64,000 bases of DNA from Blepharisma stoltei (taxonomy: Eukaryota; Ciliophora; Heterotrichea; Heterotrichida; Blepharismidae). The notes beneath the pieces were generated by a model. That model made no database searches and was not told where the DNA came from. It was given only the letters and a program-made list of their open reading frames with translations. Made by a program: the position numbers and the translations under genes. The number at the start of each line of letters is the position of its first letter. The stretch's first letter is position 1. The stretch covers positions 682,001 to 746,000 of the forward strand of contig CAJZBQ010000013.1 of NCBI GenBank assembly GCA_914767885.1. The letters are read 5' to 3'. Shown in pieces: positions 32,794-45,734 of this stretch.

Positions 32794-35700
32794 TTATTTA
32801 TTATTGTTAGATGAAGATGGCGCAATTTTTGAAGATCTTCTCATCCTGTTAAACTCATCCGCGCTCACTCTGGATCTATTTCCAAACTGAAAAGCAAATC
32901 TAAATAATAAGATGGCTTTGCTCTCTCTCTGAGAATTATTGCTCAGCGATTTTACTATTATAGGTTCAGCTTTACAGGTGAGCTTTTATTGCATGTCAAA
33001 TATGGATTACCACATAGGTTAGACAGCTGGACAAATAAAAGGAGGAATTGTTTTTACTGCTTAGGAGTATGGCCCATAGACAGAGCACTTGAGTAAGGTC
33101 AACGAGACCAGAGAAAGCTTTCTAGCCCTTAGGTCAGTCCTCTGGAATGCTTGTCAGATAAGATGGCTGCCGAAACCTGCAATCGGGAGCTAAAAGAGAG
33201 GTTCTGATATTACTTCGTGCGAGAGAGATTATTATTTGAAATTAAAATTAATTAAACGATTAAACTGAAAAGCAAATCTAAAGAGTGTGCTTGTGTCTTT
33301 TCCTTTTTTTCTAAATAATAAGCTTGGATATTTTTTCCTTTGGACATAAACCCCGACAGATATAATAATAGCCCATCCACATATCACTAACTCCCCCCCT
33401 CCGTGAGTGAGCAAAAAAATTTTATTCACTCATGGAGGGGGTTAATTTTTTTTAAGAAAATTTATATACAATTTTTGTAGAAAAAATTTTTTCTCGAAAT
33501 TTTAAAAAATCCTAATAGGCAAAAATTGGGATGCAAATATTAATTTAATTTATAAATTTATGTTTTAAAACGCAATTTGTTTAAAATTAAACAGAATTAG
33601 CTCGAGATTTCAATATACTAATTATCACTTATATATCAAATGTTTTTTCATAAAAAAATTTTTGTTCACCCATGGAGGGTGGGTTTTTGGGCAAAAAATA
33701 GGAATTTTTTCAATGGTTTTGTTCACTCACGGAGGGGGAGTAAGGCAATCCATGGAAAATTACTATTGTTCGTTAAAATATCTATTGTTGTCAAAAACCC
33801 TAACCACATAACCCCAATGATACTAACTCCTTGCCATCAGCTAAATCTTGGATAATTATATGGTTTATTTTTGAATATAAATATTACATAGATGAGTAAT
33901 ACCAGTAAAAATAAAAAGCCATGTGTAGCTGCTTCAGCTCTTTTTACAGTTTTATTCATCACAATTAAAGTAATTTGAATTATAGTTTTTGCCATGAGAA
34001 ACAAAGGCAAAGTCTTTACATGTAAAACTGATTGAAATTCCTGTCATAGAGGTCTACAAAACACAGCCAACGGCTCATAAGTTAAAATAGCAATTCCTGA
34101 TAAAATCGCGTAAATTACATGATCTCCTTTTCAACAAAATTGATAGCAATCTTTAGATAGAAAAGAGTCAGTAAAATGATTTCCTATCGACTCATCACAC
34201 ACAAATACATCTAACAGCACAGAAACAAAAGGAATAAAACATAAATTTCCTAAAATAGGCATTAAGAGATCTGCAAGCTGGCCTAAAAATCTAAAAATAG
34301 AGACATGACTATATTTTTCATCAAGCCTATAAAACACAGTAATGCACAATACTACCCAAGTTACCGAGAGTCCTAAAATTGCATCACAGATCCCTCAAAA
34401 TACACCATTAGACAATTTCACAAAGTTTCCCAGATCCAGAGAAAGCGCTTCTCCAATACTTGATAAAAAGCTATTAAAAGACCGATAATCAGGCCCCATA
34501 GATGCAAATTGGAAAAATTCAACAGCAATAGTAGCGCCTACAATAAAATCTTGGGAAGAAATTTCTTTTCGTTCTTTTAATTCACCAATTTCTACATTCC
34601 ATCATTTTTTCCATATATAAAAAGTGATGATACTTGTGACAAAAGCTATGGAAAAACATATCCCAAAAACAAGATATCGGCCATCGTAAAAAGTACGGAT
34701 CTTAGAGTCAGGGAAAGGACAATTTCCGTTTTGATTTCTTAAGTCAGGTGGCTTTATGATAGTATATTGATTATCATAGAAAAAAGGGTTCTCGAATGTT
34801 AAATAGCGAGTATTGGAAGGAGTGTACAATCCTATATGATAGACCACCAGGCTATTGTTTATAACTTGATTGCTATCAATGCTCATAGAATCCATTTCTC
34901 TATCATTGCTGCCTTGAGAAATAGCTAATGTTCCAGAACACCCTGAAATCTTGATATTTCTGATAGTATAATTAAGCTTATAGCCATCAGTATAGTCTTG
35001 GCCTCTATTTATCATGAAATCTAAAGCATTTGCAATTAGAAACGCTGAATCGAAAAAATTGCATGAAAGATCGCTCGGGGTAGTCTGATAATCATTTTTG
35101 AGATTATTATAAATACTTTTCCCTAATGCTCCCATTCAAACTGGACTTTGGAAAACAAGCATAGGACAGCCAATTGCAAGTCTTTTATGTCTATACGCAT
35201 CATCTTTAGCTCCTATATCAATAAGAGCAGCGGAAATTGCAGAGAAAAAAATTAAATCTCCATTTCTGGCTCCTAAATCGTAAAATTTTTCTAATGTGTA
35301 CCCTAATAAATCATCATACATAAATTCTACTACAAGTCTTGCATTAGAGTCTAAAATTCCTTGCAAAACATATGAATAATTACCTATATTATCTCTAGTA
35401 AGACCTGGAGGTATAGCTCTATACTCATTCGGATTTACGATAGTAAGTCCAGCATTATCTGCTACTTCCTTTAATGCCAAATAAGATGAAATTCCCCACG
35501 TCTCGTTTTGATATAAAATTGCAAAACTTTTCCAGCCCAAAGCTTTTAATAGATTTGGCATTTGGGATGCTAAATTTGAATCAGAAACTTGGACTCTCGA
35601 AAATCATGGATAAACTGAAGTTGAGTTTAATGCTGAAGATGATGTAGCAGATCCAACAACAGGAACTGTTAGATTAAGCAATTTAAAGGTATTAAGGGTT

Positions 35701-36953
35701 GCCATAGTGACTCCTGATGTGTATGAAGATACAGCCCCTAATCCGAATTTGTCAATATCTTTTAAAAAGCAGCTGTAACCATAAGTAGGATCATAAAAAG
35801 TGGATCCACAGTCATATACGAATAAGCTCATTTGAAAATTTTCAAGAATTCCTAAACCTTCATTAATCATTTTGATTGCCATTGAAGTCCCTCTAGCATA
35901 TATAGGAAGAGTGGCAAATGATGCTTTGCCATAATTTGTCGTTCCAGCATTTATACTGATAGGTAGAGTTTTCTTTTCAGAAACAGGAGGAGTGGTTGTA
36001 TTTCCCGTAAAAATTATTTTTTGAGTTATAGAAATACTAGAAGAAGTTAGCTTTCCCACAATCGTTCTTGATCCATCAAAATAATTTACCAATGAAAATG
36101 AATTCCCACAAAAATTGTAAGGACAAATTTTTTCCATAGTATTTTTTATCTGAAAATCATTGTCTATATATTCTTCAAGAGCTGCCAAAATATATAAAAC
36201 TGCATTCGAAATATAGGCTTCTTTTGAATCAGTATATTCTTGATTTTCTTCAGTAATTAGGAGGCTTCCATCAATTACTGTCTTATAATAGCTTTCTTTT
36301 CCAAGCACAATCCCACTACCTAGTTTTGTTAGTTTTTTTGTAATAAGAGTTTGCTGAATGAATGCGGTATCTTCGGCGTCGCTAAAAACATAGTACAATG
36401 TCGCACCGAGCGGCATAGCTATTCTGCCTATAATATCGTTTATGTTTGAATTTGGCTCAATCGTAACGCTTTTGAAATACTCCGAAAAGTCCATCAGATA
36501 ATCAACAATAAACGTATTTTCATTTGAGTTGAAAATGATACCTTGGGTTCAATTAAAATGGCTAAATAGCACATTTAAAGCATTAAGATATCCAGGTCTA
36601 GATGAAGAACCTGAAAAAGTTCAATCTGTGAAATAATTTAAAGAGTCATCGATCACAAGATGAACCGTTTTTAGATCTCCACATAAGTGTGATAAGTAAT
36701 AATGATATGCAACATTTTCTGTTAAATCTATCAAAATTTTAGGGCTGTCAAGTTCATTCAGTAAAATAACTATTCCTTCCAAACTTGTAGCCGAGTAGTA
36801 ATCGTAAGATGAAAAAACATGGTTTTCTGTAAGTAGATTTAAAGCTGAATTTGAAGTAGTGTCATTTACAAAAAGAACCAAATTTAAAGCTTGAGCAAAA
36901 GGAAATAAAAAGATGATTACAAGTTCCAGGTAAAAAGTGATGAAATCTGTCAT
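32794..36953 (-). CDS. Venus-flytrap receptor-like multi-pass membrane protein 1
   Basis: A signal peptide (FITFYLELVIIFLFPFAQA) leads into a periplasmic-binding/ANF-receptor type ectodomain: IDKFGLGAVSSYTSG, VPVVGSATSSSALN, YPWFSRVQVSDS, LLKALGWKSFAILYQNETWG. About eight or nine membrane helices follow, starting YLVFGICFSIAFVTSIITFYIW, with a basic tail. The layout is like class C receptors, but the helix set is not clearly that family. TGA is Trp at 35604-35606, where the paralogue has TGG. The tail is broken by MITE A2 (33388-33740) and R6 (32905-33261); both removals recover the paralogue sequence. About 1120 aa. A sensory role is inference. Confidence 0.8.
32905..33261 (+). mobile_element. 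R-class retroposon-like unit R6 (357 bp) with a 21-bp duplication
   Basis: The repeat beginning AAACTGAAAAGC is present at 32884-32904 and 33262-33282, 21 bp identical. The unit begins TAATAAGATGGCTTTGCTC and ends TTAAAATTAATTAAACGATT. The paralogous receptor gene has a single uninterrupted copy of this sequence at about 38014-38034, proving an insertion. Removal with one repeat keeps frame through FAFQFGNRSR to TAA. Confidence 0.9.
33388..33740 (-). mobile_element. family A MITE, copy A2 (353 bp)
   Basis: This is a reverse-orientation family A element: hairpin end first (CTCCGTGAGTGAGC facing TTCACTCATGGAGG), then core, then the direct tip pair near 33660 and 33720. TA at 33388 and 33741 flank it. 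Removing it gives PWIALVICGWAIIISVGV, which matches IALVIGGWVIIVSVGV of the neighbouring paralogue where no insertion exists. Confidence 0.92.
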
Positions 36954-37921
36954 AATTATTTTTTATATTATGGCTAATAGAGATAAAAAATGCTCTGCAT
37001 AAGTGAATTACCCAGTCAGAATTTTAATATTGATTATAGTAATTATTGTTTATTGAAATTACTTATTCTTTATTAAATTTTTAACTAACTGGATTTTTTG
37101 GAGCTCTTCATAAGAAGCTCTGAAACGGATTTCAAATTAAATCCCACAGAACATACTGAATGGAAATCAAGATTAATTTTTTTTTAGAGCTTTCTTTATG
37201 AAGCAGCTGAATTAGGGGATATTATACTTAGTTAAGTATTTAATAAAAAAAAGTAAATGAAAGAGCTTGAAATTTTAATAATAAATATTGAGAGTAGTAT
37301 TTATATAGAGATTTAGTTTTATTAATATATGATTAAGTTGTTTTACTCATAAAAATGCAAAAAAATTATATATTTTACATATTTTAACGAAATATTAAAA
37401 AGAAGCTGCGCAGTTTATATTTAAAACCTAACTCTTTTTGCAGGCTTGTGTATGAATTTATTTTAACTGCTAAATGGAATTGAAACATTAATTTGGTCAA
37501 CATTTTGTTTTATCACTTCATCATCCCATGATAAAACAATTTTTGCTCCTTAGAAAGGGATAATACTTTTTGAAAGAATTCGCTATATATATTCTAATAA
37601 ACAGTTTTTAGAAGTCTTTATTATCAGCAGGAATTTCTTTATATTTTTAGTTTAATTTAAAAAATTTACATTGAGCATTATTTCTATAAATTCAGATATT
37701 ATTTATATAATAGTTTTATTTCTTGTAATTTTACAGTTCATCATGCATAAGTACTTGCATGCATATTTTAGCCTTTAACCATGCTTATAAAATAATAGTT
37801 ATTTCTTAATAATTTGCTTAATTACTCTTTCCATTTAAACAAAATTAAATCGCTATAAGATAAAAACGCTGAATAAATTTATATATTTATTATTATCACT
37901 GATAACGTAAAAACGAACATT
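36954..37921. other. intergenic between the two receptor genes
   Basis: About 970 bp of AT-rich DNA; the 3' flank of receptor 2 and the 5' flank of receptor 1 are not shared. No coding frame, palindrome or MITE tip was recognised. Confidence 0.4.
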
Positions 37922-40900
37922 TTAGTTATTTACAGTAAGTGTCGATGGCATAACTTTTGAAGTTGAAAATTTATTTAGCTCTTTTGCCCTTAATTTTGAG
38001 CTATTTCCAAATTGAAAAGCAAATTTAAAGAGTGTGCTTGTGTCTTTTCCTTTTTTTCTGAATAACAAGCTCGGATACTTCTTCTTTTGCACGTAAACTC
38101 CGACAGATACAATAATAACTCATCCACCAATAACTAATGCTATCCAAGGAAAGCTTTTACTTTTAACTAAAATGTCTATTGTTGTCATAAGCCCAAGTCA
38201 AATAACGCCAATAATGCTGACTCCTTGCCATCAGCTAAATCTTGGGTAATTATATGGTTTATTTTTGAATATAAATATTACATAAATGAGCAATACCAGT
38301 AAAAATAAAAAGCCATGTGTAGCTGCTTCAGCTCTTTTTACAGTTTTATTCATCACAATTAAAGTAATTTGAATTATAGTTTTTGCCATGAGAAACAAAG
38401 GCAAAGTCTTTACATGTAAAACTGATTGAAATTCCTGCCACAGAGGTCTACAAAACACAGCCAACGGCTCATAAGTTAAAATAGCAATGCCTGATAAAAT
38501 CGCATAAATTACATGATCACCTTTTCAGCAAAATTGATAGCAATCTTTAGATAGAAAAGAGTCAGTAAAATGATTTCCTATCGACTCATCACACACAAAT
38601 ACATCTAACAGCACAGAAACAAAAGGAATAAAACATAAATTTCCCAAAATTGGCATCAAGTAATCAGCTAGCTGTCCTAAAGTTCTAAATATAAACACAT
38701 GATTATATTTTTCATCAAGCCTATAAAACACTGTAATGCATAGAATTATCCAAGCCATTGATAATGCTAATATTACATCGCAAATAGCCCAGAAGACCCC
38801 GTTTGACAATTTCACAAAATTTCCTAAATCTAGTGAAAGAGTTTCCCCAATTCCTGACAAGAAGCTATTAATAGAACCATAGTCAGGCCCCATAGATGAA
38901 AATTGAAAAAATTCAATAGCGATTGTAGCTCCTACAATAAAATCTTGCAGAGAAATTTCTTCTTTTGCTTTCATGTCTTCTATTTTCACATTCCATCATC
39001 TTTTCCATATATAAAAAGTGATAATACTTGTAACCAAGGCTATGGAAAAACATATCCCAAATACAAGGTATCTACCATCATAAAATGTTCGGATTTCCGA
39101 GTCAGGAAAGGGGCAATTACCATTTTGGTTTCGCAAATCTGATGGCTTTATGGTGGTGTTTTGATTATCATAGTAAAATGGTTGAGAGATACTTAAGTAT
39201 TGTGTACTGTAAGGACTATATAAGCCTATGTGGTAGACTACAAGATTATTATTTATAATTTGATTGCTATCGATGCTCATAGAATCCATTTCTCTATCAT
39301 TGCTACCTTGAGAAATAGCTAATGTTCCAGAGCATCCTGTAATTTTTATATTCCGAATAGTGTAATTGAGTTTATATCCATCAGTATAGTCTTGGCCTCT
39401 ATTTATCATGAAATCTAAAGCATTTGCAATTAGAAACGCTGAATCGAAAAAATTACATGAAAGATCGCTCGGGGTAGTCTGATAATCATTTTTGAGATTA
39501 TTATAAATACTTTTTCCTAATGTTCCCATTCAAACTGGACTTTGGAAAACAAGCATCGGACAGCCAATTGCAAGTCTTTTATACCTATATGTATCATTTT
39601 TAGCTCCTATATCAATGAGCGCTGCGGATATTGCAGAGAAAAAAATTAAATCTCCATTCCTGGCTCCTAAATCATAAAATTTTTCTAATGTGTAGCCTAA
39701 TAAATCATCATACATAAATTCTACCACAAGTCTTGCATTAGAATCTAAAATCCCCTGCAAGACATATGAATAATTACCAATCCCATCTCTGTTCAGTCCT
39801 GGAGGTATTACTGCTGTATATACGATTGTAAGTCCAGCATCATCTGCTACTTCCTTTAATGCCAAATAAGATGAAGTTCCCCACGTTTCATTTTGATATA
39901 AAACTGCGAAGCTTTGCCAGCCTAAAGCCTTTAATAGATTTGGCATTTGGGATGCTAAATTTGAGTCAGAAACTTGGGCTCTTGAAAACCATGGATAGAC
40001 TGAAGTTGAGTTTAATGCTGAAGATGACGTCACAGCCCCTACGATTGGAACTGAAATATTTAGCAGCTTAAAAGTTTTAAGACTTCCCATAGTGACTCCT
40101 GATGTATATGAAGATACAGCTCCCAAGCCGAATTTGTCAATATCTTTTAAAAAACAGTTATAGCCATAAGTAGAGTCATAAAAAGTAGCGCCACAATCAT
40201 ATACGAATAAACTCATTTTAAAGTTTTCAATGATTCCTAAGCCTTCATTAATCATTTTGATTGCCATTGAAGTCCCTCTGGCATATATAGGAAGAGTGGC
40301 AAATGACGCTTGGCCATAATTTGTCGTTCCAGCATTTATACTGATAGGTAGAGTTTTCTTTTCAGAAACAGGAGGAGTAGTTGTATTCCCTGGAAAAAAT
40401 ATTTTTTGAGATATAGAAATACTAGAAGAAGTAAAATTTCCTACAATAGTTCTTAATTCCTTTTGAAAGTTTACCAAAGAAAAGGTATTTTGACAAAAAT
40501 GGTTAAAACATGATTTTTCTAAAGCCTTTTTGACTTGATAAGAACTATCAATAGATGACAATGAAGCATCAATTATGGAAATAATCTGCAATATTGCATT
40601 AGAAATGTAAATTTCTTTAGAAATAGCACTCTCTTGGCCTATTTCAGAAATTATAAGACTTCCATCAATTATCGCATCAAAATAGCTCTCTTTGCCTAAA
40701 ATAATTCCATTCCCAATGGCATCAAGATTTTTTTCAATAAGAGCTTCCTGTATTGCAGAGCTGTCTACTTCATCGCCAAAAATATAATACATTGTGGAGC
40801 CTAATGGCACAGCTATTCTACCTACAATGTCTATTATAGAAGTTTCCTATGTTTGGCGCTGTAAGGCCGATAAATTCTGATCGGAATTTATCGGTTGGTT

Positions 40901-41520
40901 GCACCAAATCAATGCCTTGGTCGGACCAAAAAGCGATTTGGTCCGACGAACTTGGAAAGCTCCTGGGGAAAAATGTCTGCGCTTTCAGCGCTATATAGAG
41001 GAAACCTCTATATATTTGAATTTGGCTCAATTATCACACTTTTGAAGTCTTTTGAAAAATTTAACAAATAATCCTTGATATAGGAATTCTGATTAGAATT
41101 GAATATTATTCCTTGGCTTCAATTAAAATAGCCAAATAAATTTTTTAACGCTTCCAAATAATGTGCCCTTGAAGATGACCCAGAAAAAGTTCAGTCCGCC
41201 AAATAATCCAAGTTATCTTCAACGATTAAATGAATAGTCTTTTGTTTTTCACATAATTGTGATAAATAATAATGATTAACAACATCATTGGCTAGATCAA
41301 TCAAAATTTTTGGGTCTTCCAAAGAATCCAGTAGGGACGATACTTCTTCAATATTTGTGGCTGAATATTGGTCATATGAAAACAATGATTGATTTTCCTG
41401 GAGAATTTTAAAAGCAGCTGCTGAAGTAGTGTCATTGTGAAAAAGAATTAAATTTAATGTTTCAGCAAGAGAGATAGAAAGCATCACCATAAACCATAGG
41501 CAAGCCTTAATGGCGTTCAT
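37922..41520 (-). CDS. Venus-flytrap receptor-like multi-pass membrane protein 2
   Basis: It is the tandem paralogue of the gene at 32794-36953, with long identical stretches (SGVTM, ALNSTSVYPWFSR, GCSGTLAISQGSNDREMDSM, SIGNHFTDSFLSKDCYQFC). The start chosen, ATG 41518-41520, puts a signal peptide (ACLWFMVMLSISLAET) at the N-terminus; an upstream ATG at 41547 would add nine residues. It has the same ANF-type ectodomain and helix series. TGA is Trp at several points (DYLADW, VWMG). One interruption, P3 at 40835-41010, lies in the ectodomain codons PNSNI-IDIVGRIAV. The tail is intact. The ligand is unknown. Confidence 0.82.
40835..41010. mobile_element. P-class inverted-repeat element P3 (176 bp)
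   Basis: Ends are TATAGAAGTTTCC and GGAAACCTCTATA. The interior holds further partial palindromes (GATAAATTCTGATCGGAATTTATC, and TTGGTCGGACCAAA with GATTTGGTCCGAC). Removal leaving TA joins PNSN to IIDIVGRIAV, as in the paralogue (PNSNINDIIGRIAM), and corrects the phase exactly. Confidence 0.88.
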
Positions 41521-42283
41521 ATTGTTTATATTTACGCTCTTAATCAAAATATTTTTAAATAAGAGATTCTATAATTAAGATTATTAACAGGTAAAAAATT
41601 ATCCGCTTAAGTTAAAACTGGTTTCATTAATTTTTTAAGACTTTTTTATTTAGTCGATTTAATTAATTGTGCTACTTTTGAACGAAATAACTGTAATAAC
41701 CGACGCTGTAGAGATTATTACTATTAATTTACTTTAATTTCATTCATTGAACTTTATGTTTTTAAATATGTGTGCTGATTTCTAAAACGAAAGCGTCTTA
41801 TTTATAAGGTCCTTTTATTATCGCATTTAATAAATTAATAAATTAATTTTAATTAATTAAGCTAAGAAATGCAGGTTTTTTTTAAAATGGACTAATCTTG
41901 ATTTCCAAATTGTTTAATTATCACTGATTAAATTAATTACTTGAATTGCTGTATGATAATTTTGCATTTCAATCATTCATGATTGAATTTCATTCAATAG
42001 GCGGATTCAATTATTTTTTAATTTTTAAAGTATTCATAGCGATACTCCATAATTTTGACCAGCAAGAAATTTTGAGGGCTATAAGCACACTAGTTTTATT
42101 AATCTCAATAATTTTCACAAAATGAAATGTTTTTGAGCTAAATTAAATAATAATCCTTTTATTGCAAGCTTGCAAAAATGGCAAGCGATATCAATTTTAT
42201 GAAATTAAATACATTTTCCGATAAATTTAAAGTAAAAATCACCTTATAATTTACATAATATAAAATAAATCATTTTAAAAATA
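41521..42283. other. intergenic, AT-rich
   Basis: 5' flank of receptor 2 and 3' flank of the coiled-coil gene. Nothing recognised. Confidence 0.4.
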
Positions 42284-43999
42284 TTATGATATTTTCTCCA
42301 TAAATCGCTCTGATTTTGCTCTTATCATTGTTTTAAGCATCTCAATAGCTTTATCTTTATCTTGAATTATTTTTGTTGAATATTTTTTGGTATCAGCTTC
42401 AACATTTTTCATTTTATCCTTCGTTGTTTCTATTTCTGCCTTCAAATTTTCTATATCTTTTTCGAGCTTCAATACTACTTTGTTTTTCTTTGCAATTTCT
42501 GTGTCTCTTTTGAATAATTCTTCCCTAAGAGTAGATAAATGAGCAATCGCCTCTTTTAAACGGTTTTCTCTTATAGTTAATTGCCCTTCGCTAGATTTTC
42601 TATCATTCAATAAATATTGCAATTTTGATTTCAATGAAGCAATTTTTTCAATCAGTTCTTCTTCTTTCGCAGAAGAATCCTTCAATCTTTTCTGTAAAAC
42701 ATCAATTCTTTCTGTCAGTGTATTTGCTTTTGCTATAGCTTTTGTAGATTCAACTTCTTTTTTCATTGCTTCATTTCTCATGTGTTCCATCTTATCCTTA
42801 ATTTGTTCTGTTAATTTTTTAATTGAATCAGATTTCACGGAATATAATTTAATATTTTCTGCATACATTTCTTGATGCTTATTCATCATGTCTTTTAGTG
42901 ATTCTATTTGAGTTCTATAAGCATTTTCTTGTGCTTCAGCTTTTTTCACTTGAATTTTTGCAGCTTTAAGCTCCTGCTCTAAAGTTGCCATCACATTTTT
43001 TACAGAATGTTCATCGATCATATCATTTTTCAAATTTTTTCTTATTTTATTCAGTCCATGCTTTATTTCAGCTACCCCAGCCCTTAGACTCTGCAAAAAC
43101 CCTCCAATTTCAGGCGAATTTCCTCCTATTTCTTGAGCTTTTTCCTTGATGTTTTCTTCAATCTCCTTTATTTTTTTCTTATAATCTTCAATATTATTAA
43201 AAATGTTTTCGTTTTCTTCTTTTTTTCTCCTTGCTTCTTCTTCATATTGCTTTACCTCATCTTCTAAAACAGATACAGAATCTGCCTTGATTTTGGCTTC
43301 TGCATATAATTTTTGCAAATTTTCCATATCTGGGATCATCTTGTCTACTTTTCCTGTGAGCTCACGATTTAGCTCGCTCATCTGTCTGACAACGACTGAT
43401 AATTGCTTTATATCGTCTTTGACCTCATTTAATTCTTTTTCTTTCATATTAAGCTTTGTTTTCAAACCTTCATTTTCTTCTAAAATTTCATTTTGCTTTG
43501 ATATTAAATATTCTTTTTCTTCTTTCCATGCATTTTCTTTTTTTTCATGTTCAGCCATTTCCTGATTGCAATGTTCTTCCTGATCAACTTGAACTTGCTT
43601 CAAATCTGAGAGTTCTTTTTGCAGTTTTTTGTGCTGTTCTGTTATTTCCAACTCATTTTTTTTGCTGTCTTTAATAATCTTTAATGAAGCTCTTAAGGCT
43701 AAAATTGTCTTATTCATTTCATTGATTTGTCGATCTCTTACTAAAATTTGATCACGGAGTTCAGCATCAATATCATTGATTCTTGGGTCTAAAAGCTCCA
43801 AAATTCGTTTTTTTGACGAAATTTCGTTTTCGAGATCAGCAGTTTCAGGTCTCATTCAAAGCCAAAACTCTTCTTCTTTGTTTATCGGTTTTTTTGGTGG
43901 AGACGGATTATGAGATTTACTAGTAGCCGCTTTTTTGGGATTTTTCGGAGATATGACAGCTGATAGCGAAGTCTGTGCTTTGGCTCTATTAGATTTCAT
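42284..43999 (-). CDS. coiled-coil protein
   Basis: About 571 aa once TGA (Trp, FWLW-MRPE) links the first 48 residues to the rest. The N-terminus is basic and Pro/Lys/Ser-rich (ISPKNPKKAATSKSHNPSPP). From about residue 50 to the end heptads are almost continuous, with a short break around GGNSPEIGGFLQSL. This suggests a structural or centrosomal/ciliary rod, but no family-defining motif was recognised. It lies 11 bp upstream of the start side of the next gene's stop, i.e. the two minus-strand genes are nearly contiguous. Confidence 0.75.
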
Positions 44000-44010
44000 A
44001 TTTATTTACC

Positions 44011-45678
44011 TTAAAATTCTAATTTAGATTTAATTTCCTCAAAGGAGTAAGTAAGTAGAGACTGAATTATTTGCAAAGATGTAGGCTGGCTGCTGACTAT
44101 ATTAACTAGAAAATCCGCTTTTAAATTTGTTGTGATTTTTGGAGCTCTTCCATCAATTGAAATTTTTATATCTAGATAACGGGTGCCCTTCCATATTCTG
44201 ACCGAAAAATCTACCCTTTCTTGCTTGGCATCAAAATTGTGCCATAAAATTTCAAAAGAATTACTTTTTAGCTCTTCCTCCATTAAATCTGTAATTTGTT
44301 TTAGAAGATGAACTGGTGTTAGAAAACTCATAAGAAAACCATTTAGGACTTCTGGTATCACTTTGTAAACATTTAAAATTTTTTGGCGAAAATATTCGAT
44401 ATAGATGAAGCGCATACTTTCGAGACGTTGCCTTTCAATGTCTTTCTTTGGGACTGCTTCGATATCCAGTACTAAATTTACTATATATCCATGTTGAGTC
44501 TCTGAATTCGACAGCTTTATTTTAAAGTTAAACCTAAACTCACCAATTCTGCTCAATATCGCTGCTGCCTCCAACGCCCCTTGCTTAACTACTTGTGCCC
44601 CTGGGAAAAGCTCATTAATATTTCTATTCAAAAAAATCATCGATGACAACAAAGCATGCATAGATGCTATAAAATTCAAAATAAATGATAAAGCTCGCTT
44701 TACATGCTGAGGCTTATGAAGCTCTAAAGTCTGATATAGAGGCTCTTTGTCACCTATTTTTATTGTATTACTGTATCCTTTCAGATCAGGATCTTCTAGT
44801 GTTTTAGTTACTAAATGGTGCAAACACTCTGCGAATTTGTGTATAGGTTTCAGCTTGGGGTAAATTAGTCCCATATCTGCAATTTCTAGGGTTGTGCTGA
44901 AAGATTGAATTCTAATAGAAACCATATGTACGTTCATATAGCAGATTTTTACTTCATCAAAACTATTAGCCATACACTTAAATCCTGCAGCCTGATACGA
45001 ATACGGCACATAATTTTTCCCAGCCAAATGTGCAAAATCACTCAAACACTCATCCAGAATTAACTGAAATTCCGCAGATAGGCACAATGACCTATAAATT
45101 TCGCTCAAGTTTACAGGACACCTCATATATCAATAAATTTCATACAGCTGTGCAGTCAATAAAGAAGGATGTGCAATCAGCGCAGGCTGTGGAATTCCTT
45201 CTTTATTTGGTCCATCTCTGTTATTAATAATTTTTGTAGTCAATGAAATTTCTTTATTGCTGGTCTTAATTAGCACAGTTGATGACTCATGAGTCAAAGT
45301 TTGCATAGAAATATTAAAATAATTTGACAATTCTTGGACTACTTGCTCAATTCTATTTGATATAAGCACAGAGTGAAAGTTTATTTGGTTTATTTTTTGT
45401 TCAATTGTATTAGCAATTTCTTGCATGAGGGCTTTGCCGAGCTTGTGCATTTCTTTTAAGTTAAAAATAAAAGTTAGTGTTTCGGAAGGTTTGTCGTATA
45501 TAAGCTGATAGACGGGGTTGGTAATTGTGTATGTTTCGGATTGTGAGGAGTTTTCGAATGGAGAAAACCCTGAAGGGACTTCGGAGATTTGCACGTTTAA
45601 ACAATTGCTAAATTGGATTGATGCTTTGGCTGGGTAGGTGGCGTTCTGAAATAAGCATTTGAAATCGATTTCTTGCAT
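44011..45678 (-). CDS. unrecognised 556-aa protein
   Basis: One frame when TGA at 45127-45129 is read as Trp (LYEIY-W-YMRCPVN). It lacks a signal peptide and membrane segments. Predicted mixed alpha/beta content with a recurring pattern of amphipathic helices (NTIEQKINQINFHSV, IIQSLLTYSFEEIKSKLEF at the C-terminus) and strand pairs (HMVSIRIQSFSTTLEIADMG, YIVNLVLDIEAV). I do not recognise the family; large transcription-complex or trafficking scaffold subunits have this look, but no claim is made. It is uninterrupted and compactly spaced, which favours a conserved gene. Confidence 0.7.
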
Positions 45679-45734
45679 ATTAATTTTTATAAGTTTATTA
45701 ATAGCTTTAAGATAGAGTGAATAATAAATTTAGA

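Noticed and set aside
32810-32900. An ATGGCGCAATTTTTG start that resembles an R-class unit
   Set aside because: It is the complement of the receptor 1 C-terminus (KIAPSSSNN). The real R6 unit starts at 32905, as its 21-bp duplication and the paralogue show.
43203-43674. Plus-strand ORFs of 72-120 aa opposite the coiled-coil gene
   Set aside because: They are complements of Lys/Glu-rich coiled-coil codons and give Phe/Ser-rich shadows typical of that; likewise at 10007-10972 opposite the HOOK gene.
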